From NCBI GenBank assembly GCA_023974075.1, contig CM043798.1:20710941-20774940 (forward strand): a stretch of 64,000 nt of DNA, written 5' to 3'. The position numbers and the translations under genes were made by a program. The notes under the pieces were generated by a model. That model was not told the origin of the DNA. It did no database searches and saw nothing but the letters and a program-made list of their open reading frames with translations. The stretch is from Chaenocephalus aceratus (Eukaryota > Chordata > Actinopteri > Perciformes > Channichthyidae). Positions 57,435-64,000 of this stretch are shown one piece after another (position 1 is the stretch's first letter; the number at the start of each line of letters is the position of its first letter).

Positions 57435-60410
57435 CAGCAGGTGTAAAGTAACCAGGTAGATCTACTCATGTACTGTAGCTAAGTAGCCTACAGTTTTGAG
57501 ATACTTGTAGGCTACTTAACTTGAGTAGGCTACTTACATTTTTTGCTACGTTGTACTTCTCCCGCACTACAATTCAGATGCAAATCCTGTACTTAAATAC
57601 CATAACAACTATTATTTATTCAGATTTGGAATAATGAAGTGAAATATAATCAACACTTAGGCCTAAATAAATAAAACTTTAGTTACACCTGGAGTAACAT
57701 TCCCAAGCTATCCTGCAGCATACACAGAAGTTAAAATCTTTACAACATTGATTAGGCTACACTTTATTGCGTCAATAATTATAATCAAAAGATAAGATAT
57801 TATTCGGAAATGGGCCAATCTGCATAATGAGTACTTTTACTTTAGGAACTGTAGGTACATTTTGAAGCGGATACATTTGTACTTCTGATTGCAGGAATTG
57901 TAGGCTACTAGTAAAATTATTCCTACACTTTGGTATTTTACATTACATTGCATTTAGCTGACGCTTTTATCCAAAGCGACTTACAATAAGTGCGTTCGAC
58001 CAACAAAATACAAACTTGAAGAAAACAGAATCATATAAGTACATCAGGCTTCATAGAGCAAACACATTTCAAGTGCTACTCAACTGGCTTTAGATAAGAC
58101 AGCCCTTTATTAGTAAAGTGCTTTGTTAATAGTTCTATCGCTCGAAGTGGAGTCGAAAGAGATGAGTTTTCAGTCTGCGCCGGAAGGTGTGTAAGCTATC
58201 TGCTGTCCTGATGTCAATGGGGAGCTCATTCCACCATTTTGGAGCCAGGATAGCAAACCCACGTGTTTTTGCTGATGGGAACTTGGGTCCCCTTCGCAGC
58301 GATGGTGCAGCGAGCCGTTTGGTTGATGCAGAGCGGAGTGCACGTGCTGGGGTGTACGGTTTAACCATGTCCTGGATGTAGGAAGGGCCAGATCCATTCG
58401 CAGCATGGTACGCAAGTACCATTGTCTTGAAGTGGATTCTAGCAGTTATCGGAAGCCAGTGAAGGCAGCGGAGGAACGGCGTGTGTGGGAGAATTTAGGA
58501 AGGTTGAAGACCAGGCGAGCAGCTGCATTCTGGATGAGCTGCAGAGGTCGGATGGCACATGCAGGTAGACCAGCCAGGAGGGAGTTGCAGTAGTCTAGGC
58601 GTGAGATGACGAGAGCCTGGACCAGAACCTGCGTCGCTTTCTGGGTCAGCTGGGGACGCATCCTCCTGATGTTGTAAAGCGTGTATCTGCAGCAGCGGGT
58701 TGTAGCAGCGATGTTTGCAGTGAAGGACAGCTTGTTATCTAGGGTCACACCCAGATTCCTTGCAGTCTGAGTCGGGGAAACAACAGAGGTGCCAATGTTG
58801 ATTGTTAGGTCAAGAGTGGGACAATCTTTTCCCGGAAGGAAAAGCAGTTCAGTCTTGTCAAGGTTGAGCTTGAGGTGTTGATCAGACATCCACTGAGAGA
58901 TGTCAGCTAGACAAGCAGAGATGCGTGCGACGACCTGGGTCTCTGAGCGGGGAAAGGACAGAATTAATTGGGTGTCGTCAGCGTAGCAGTGGTATGAAAA
59001 ACCATGCGGGCTAATGACTGATCCGAGCGAGTTTGTGTACAAGGAGAAGAGGAGGGGACCAAGAACAGAGCCCTGAGGGACCCCTGTAGTTAATTGACAA
59101 GGGTCGGACTCGGACCCTCTCCAAGTAACCCTGTAGGTGCGGTCTTTGAAGTATGAGGTGAGGAGGGAAAGTGCAGAGCCTGAAACTCCAAGTTCTTGGA
59201 GAGTGCGAAAGAGGATCTGATGATTCACCGTGTCAAATGCGCAGCAGACAGGTCCAAAAGGATGATGACAGAGGAGAGGGAGGCTGCTTTAACAGTGTGC
59301 AGTTCCTCAGTGACAGCAAGGAGGGCAGTTTCTGTGGAGTGACCTGCCTTGAAACCAGACTGGTGCGGATCCAGAAGTTGTTCTGATGGAGATAGCAGGA
59401 GAGTTGTCTAAAGACAGCGCGTTCAAGTGTTTTAGACAGGAACGGGAGGAGAGAGGACAGGCCTGTAGTTTATAACATCTGACGGGTTGAGAGTGGGTTT
59501 CTTTAGGAGAGGGTTTACTCTTGCCTCCTTGAGACTGTTTGGAAAAGTGATCAGAAGTTAGAGAAGTGTTGATGAAATGGGTGAGAAACGGTAAGAATAT
59601 CAGGAGCGATAGTCTGAAGGAGGTTTGAAGGATAGGGTCCAGAGGACAGGTGGTAGGGGGGGCAGAAGTATGAGGGTAAGAACCTCACTTGGAGAGAGAG
59701 GGGAAAGGAGGTCAGTGTGTGGGTGAAAGGAGGGTCTGGTGACCCAGCGGTGAGTAGAGGTGAGTCAGAAAAGAGGAGCGAATATCATCAACCTTTTTTT
59801 CAAGTGGTTAACAAAGTCGCTTGAACAGAAAGGGAGGAGGGGGGAAGGGGCTTTGGGGGGGTCCAGGAGGGAGGAAGAGATGGAAAATAGTTTTTGGGAT
59901 TGGAATAGGAAGATTGGATATTATCTTGAAATAAAGTGCTTTTTGCCTGAGAGATCGAAGCAGAGAAAGAAGGAGAGGAGAGCCTGATAGGTTAGGAGGT
60001 CGTCACGGTGTTTGGATTTCCACCATTTCCGCTCTGCTGCCCGAAGGACAGTTCTATTAGCACGCAATGCATCATTTAGCCAGGGAGCAGGAGGGGACTG
60101 ACGAGATGTGAGAGGACAGAGAGAGTCCAGAGAGGATGAGAGACTGGAGAGGAGAGTTTCTGCAGCAGAGTTTGGAGGCAGCAATTGGAACGAGTCAGAG
60201 GAAGGGAGGGCTGAGAGCACCGATGAGGCAAAGGTAGAGGGGGAGAGGGACAAAGGTTACGGCGGACAGGTGCAGGATGAGAAGAGATTAGTTTGTTATG
60301 TTTGGAAAGGGGTAGAGAGAATGAAATGAAGAAGTGATCGGATGTGTGATATATCTCTACTTTTACTATAATATCTAAGTACTTTTTCCTCCTCTGACGC
60401 CCTACAAAGA
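57435..60410 (-). mobile_element. Teleost repeat (aagtactc family), copy 2, split by an L2 LINE
   Basis: The left part (57435-57935) and the right part (about 60346-60410) together match copy 1 at 56020-56565 in reverse. The split falls inside the block that reads gtaccaaagtgtaggaatga in copy 1. The inserted sequence is the L2 element at 57936-60345. Confidence 0.7.
57936..60345 (-). mobile_element. L2 LINE, 5'-truncated, inserted in another repeat
   Basis: Read on the minus strand: a linker region (about 60253-59930 with PAPWLNDALRANRTVLRAAE), frameshifted RT start, the RT core 59228-58446 and the C-terminus 58422-58135, then the 3' UTR and tail ending cagctaaatgcaatgtaatg at 57936. The RT core has TGVPQGSVLGPLLFSLY and the catalytic YADDTQ (about 58985). 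The endonuclease domain is missing and frames change several times (near 58440 and 59230-59930), so the copy is dead. Confidence 0.88.
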
Positions 60411-60654
60411 TAAGACGTTATCAATCAATAACAATAATTTGTGTCAGTTGCCACTGTAGAAAGAATTCAAACTAATCATTGTGATCCCAGTTCATACAAA
60501 CAGTAATCTGCAGTTTAAAAACACTTTTTATATTTGCCAGTTAATTTTTCCAAAAGCATAGAAATAAACCTGGTATCGGAATGAGTCATCACATCATGTT
60601 GGTCATAACTTGACAGAATGCAAAATAACAAACAAACACAATCCAGTTCAAGAT

Positions 60655-61602
60655 GTTCTTTATTTATTTAGGGAATGACAATACAGTCAATTTCTCTAAA
60701 CATGATTCCATAACCAGTTGTGGAAGACTACAACTTCCTGCACTGTATTTATTACTTTCTTCCTCCCTCAGAGAAGTGTAACTGGTTTCCCTCCTTTCCC
60801 TAACCAGGAAGAATTGACAGGTCTTTGATTTCTTAAGACTTCACAGGTGGAATAAAACTATTGCAAGACTGTCAATAAAATAATATTCTCTTTACTATAT
60901 GTAACAAAAGACATGTTTCACACCAAACGCACAGACACAAAAAAACAAGTGAGATGAAAACACAGAATGTCCATATTGGGGTGTAGTGTCTCTTAGAGCT
61001 AATCACAGCTGCTTACATCAAGGACAACTAACCCATCCCATTTTATATTATATCAAACAAAGACATCAGAGCTCTCCAGTGCAGAAGTGTGGAAGCGTAA
61101 CAGTTATTTCACCACAACAACTTTTGAACGAGGAGTGTAAATGGTGCTATGCAACGACACCATCAGGTGGGGTAGCTACTCAACTGCCCTTTCCATTAGA
61201 TCTGCATTGGAAATCAGAGACACACAACTTAAAGCATTGTGAAAGAATGTAGTGAAAGACAAAGTGAAGTCCTCATGACTGATCTCACGCACTACTTTCC
61301 CCTTGGAAACAACACAATTCATGATAAAAGTGTCTGTTAAATGGTTGTATTTTTGTTCTGAAATCAGCTCTTTATTTCAAAATATACTGTTCCCTTTAAG
61401 TGGTCCTTTAAAAGTGATAGATCGTTATACGAACAATTTGACCTTTATGCTTTTTTTTTTGCCTCCAGCTGTAACATGTCTATGGGACACATGGGTTTTT
61501 GTGAAGGCTAGGTAATCAATACAGGATTTGAAAATATGTATTTATTTGGTGGGGAACGCGTGTGTGTGCTGGGAGGACTTCAAGGTCGCCTGCCTCATCC
61601 TC
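60655..61602 (-). other. Probable 3' UTR of VDAC1
   Basis: Repeat-free DNA follows the VDAC1 stop codon (61603-61605) down to overlapping AATAAA signals on the minus strand at about 60657-60670. No other coding evidence lies in between. Confidence 0.5.
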
Positions 61603-63884
61603 CTATGCCTGGAACTCGAGGCCGAGACCAAGCTTGTGTCCACCGGCGTTGATGTTCTTGCCGTCAAGGAGAGCAGAGAGCGTCAGCTTGATGCCTGCAG
61701 AAAGAAAAACACAAGGATAAACCTATTGCTACTTATTCCTCCACTGTAATGTTTTTACCATTATGAAAGTGTAGTTCGGTTTGATTTAATATTGTGCAAA
61801 ACTCTTCCAACTGATGTGTTTTTTAGAATAACAAAATAATATGAGCAATATTACACATTCTTTAGTATTTTTAAGTTTGCTAATCAAGAAATGCCACAAA
61901 AAATCTGCTAGGAAGTCCTAATCTGATCATTGTGTAGTTTGCGTATGTCTAAAATGCAGCTACACATTGAATAATCCACACACAAATCTTCAATGCACAG
62001 ATTTTGATTTGAATCTATTTTTTAAATTACGTGGTATCTTTTGCTACACAGTGTTGTCATGATTGAGTAAATGATGAAACATGTATTGTAACACATTTAG
62101 CCAACTTAAACCTAAATAATACACAGTTGCACTCACCTGGCTTCAGAGTCTGGGTGTAGCCCAGGCCCACGAGGCTGGAGTTGTTCACCTTAGCCTGTGC
62201 GGGAAACAGATTAAATCACACATGTTACTAACAGATCAATGCTGGCTAAATCCGGCAAGCAGTTTTGAAAAATATATATTGTAAATAATAAGTGATGCCT
62301 TCAAAAGTTTGCTGCTTCATCATTATGCTAACACAAGGTGTTTTTTTTAATACATACACAAACAAGCATTCGCACTAATTGGCTTGGTTGCATACGGGAT
62401 TACATTTGCAATCCATCCTTCCAATTGGTCAGCTAGGAAGAGCCTGAGCAAATAATTGATCCTTATTGAGGTGGAAACATTATGACTATTAAGGGTTTAT
62501 ATTGTAGGGACTCAGAATGTCTTAAATCGAGGCAAATTCCTTGTGAAGGACGAGTAAAATAAAACAGCCATTTCTAATGGGATTAGGATTAAGTGACATT
62601 GTTATCCTACAGCAGACGATTAGCACTAGCACAACTTCTACTCCAGGTTACACTGGACTCACAGAGAAGGATGCATCAGAGTCGATCTGATACTTGGCAG
62701 CGATGCCAAAGCGGGTTGTTGCTGTTTCCGGCGGTCCAGGCCAGATTGACGGCTGTCTCCAGCTGGTCATTCACCTTCTGGTAGATGGAACCTCCAAACT
62801 CAGTTCCATCATTTCTGTGGAAGACGAGCAGATTAAACTAAATATATATATATATATATATATATAAATGTTGCAGCAACACAAATCATGTTTCCCCAAC
62901 AATGATGTTCTTCTCTTTAAAAAGGGATGAATTATGAGTTTGTTTGTTTTTCTCTGAAAGTAGAACTCCTTGCTTGGTTGTTCCATGTTTGTTAAAGAGC
63001 TCATGAGGTGGGCTCGACGTCTCTGATGTAAATCCTACATTATACTCTGTCTGACCCCACATAATCACTTCAGCTGTAGACTGAACAGCTTGGACACAGC
63101 AGGAAACAAGACTAACAGTGTGCCCTGTATCTGTCACTATCAGACAACCTCGCTCTGCCTCTTCACTGAGGCCCTTTCTGCCTGCCAGCCTTTCACTCTG
63201 CTTCACATGTAATATAGTAAATCCCATCACCTGGGTATAAAAATAGTCAGTTACCCGGCACATAGCCAGCAACAAGTTGGCGAGCCCGGCGAGGACTAGT
63301 TAACAAAAGCTATGCATGTCTGGCACCTCAATTGATGGTGTCATGGACCTAAAAAGTACAAATTCTCTAACAATATCAACAAAACAAGTGTTTTTAATGA
63401 ATGTTAACTACATGCTGTTAGATTGATCCGTTAACATAGGTGCTAGCTGCAAGTAGGAGGGCCGACAGTGTGTGAAAAAGTGGTTTTAGTAAGGCAATTT
63501 AAATGAGCATGAACTACATCAAATGATATAAGATGATAATAAAGTATGGTAAATCCACATTGGTTTACCAGTACATTAAAAAAGTATTCTGTATGGTACA
63601 ATCAATGGAAGGAGGTATGCTATCAAACAAAAGACGATCTGCTGCCTCTATTTCTTACACATTCGTGTGCAGCTGGAACTCGTCCGTCTTGAATCCGACA
63701 GCGAAGTTGCTCTGGGTGATCTTGTTCCTGCCGGCCTCAAAGGTCATCTGGTATCCGGCCAGCCTCCTTCATACCCCACCACGCTGCAACCGTGGACCGC
63801 TGTCCCGTTGATGTCGTAGTTGACGTCGCAGCCGAGATTGACGTGGTCGCACTGTAGCCCGTCGTGACCTTGCCACTCTTCTTG
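61603..63884 (-). CDS. vdac1: Voltage-dependent anion channel 1, 3' half (partial, with indels)
   Basis: Mitochondrial outer-membrane beta-barrel porin passing ATP, ADP and other metabolites. Four exons are visible with AG/GT borders: 63884-63659, 62814-62663, 62194-62137 and 61694-61603 (stop TAG). Conserved stretches include [73 protein letters not shown] and the C-terminus LGLGLEFQA, which fits VDAC1 rather than VDAC2 or 3. Three single-base indels break the frame: one extra base near 62714-62721 and one missing base each near 63850-63858 and 63761-63768. Exons encoding the N-terminal half lie to the right of the window. Confidence 0.9.
62842..62866. repeat. (TA)n microsatellite in a VDAC1 intron
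   Basis: Pure TA run just upstream of the second visible VDAC1 exon. Confidence 0.9.
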
Positions 63885-64000
63885 CTGGCAGGAGAGAGAG
63901 AAATGGTGGTTAAGTCATTCATTTAGACTTTTTTTTAACTATAGGATGCATAGTTCAACATATATATTTGTGATATACGATACATTTTATTTAATATTTC

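Overview
The window is nuclear DNA of a teleost fish. Two neighbouring host genes on the minus strand anchor it: the keratinocyte-associated transmembrane protein 2 gene (C5orf15/KCT2, CDS 51156-57215, three exons with canonical splice sites) and the 3' half of VDAC1 (61603-63884, four exons, 5' part beyond the right edge). The same adjacency is known in tetrapods (human 5q31). The fish assignment rests on the repeats: L2 LINEs with an (ATTAC)n-type tail, DIRS, Gmr1-like gypsy, Harbinger, ISL2EU, hAT and piggyBac-like elements and teleost SINEs. No bacterial operon, CRISPR array or plasmid feature was seen.

Layout. 1-7675: an L2 LINE 3' end split by a Gmr1-like LTR retrotransposon (559-7646, TSD gtcag). 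Its genes run gag, protease, integrase, then reverse transcriptase, and its RT is itself split by a hAT-like insertion (5347-7436) that carries a SINE. 8745-15242: a DIRS-type tyrosine-recombinase retrotransposon with inverted terminal repeats, an internal complementary region, a broken gag, an open RT/RNase H/methyltransferase-like ORF, a broken recombinase and a nested MITE. 15243-23154: single-copy-looking non-coding DNA with a long purine tract and some conserved-looking blocks. 23155-28625: a Harbinger-type shell (TSD TAA) holding an ISL2EU-like element (23527-27854, TSD AT) that carries a SWIM/YqaJ nuclease relic and the 3' end of a histone H3 gene. 30017-31238: a piggyBac-like element (TTAA) enclosing a Harbinger MITE (TTA). 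34734-37286: a hAT (8-bp TSD) with an internal duplication and two Harbinger-type MITE copies. 37337-41145: a fold-back element with about 750-bp arms. 42085-44471: a MITE and a hAT encoding a TTF-type zinc finger. 49600-57260: KCT2. 57435-60410: a repeat split by an L2 LINE. 60650-63884: VDAC1.

Most of the novelty is in the nesting of elements, which gives a relative insertion order, and in small structural surprises: a histone H3 tail with its mRNA stem-loop inside a DNA transposon, a SCAN-like capsid region in the Gmr1-like gag, three perfect NRF1-like motifs in a DIRS element, a repeat-borne stop codon in KCT2 exon 2, and three single-base indels in VDAC1 exons that suggest either assembly error or gene decay. 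I saw no wholly new biological system. All target-site duplications and terminal repeats were read by eye; family names come from recognised protein motifs, not from database searches.
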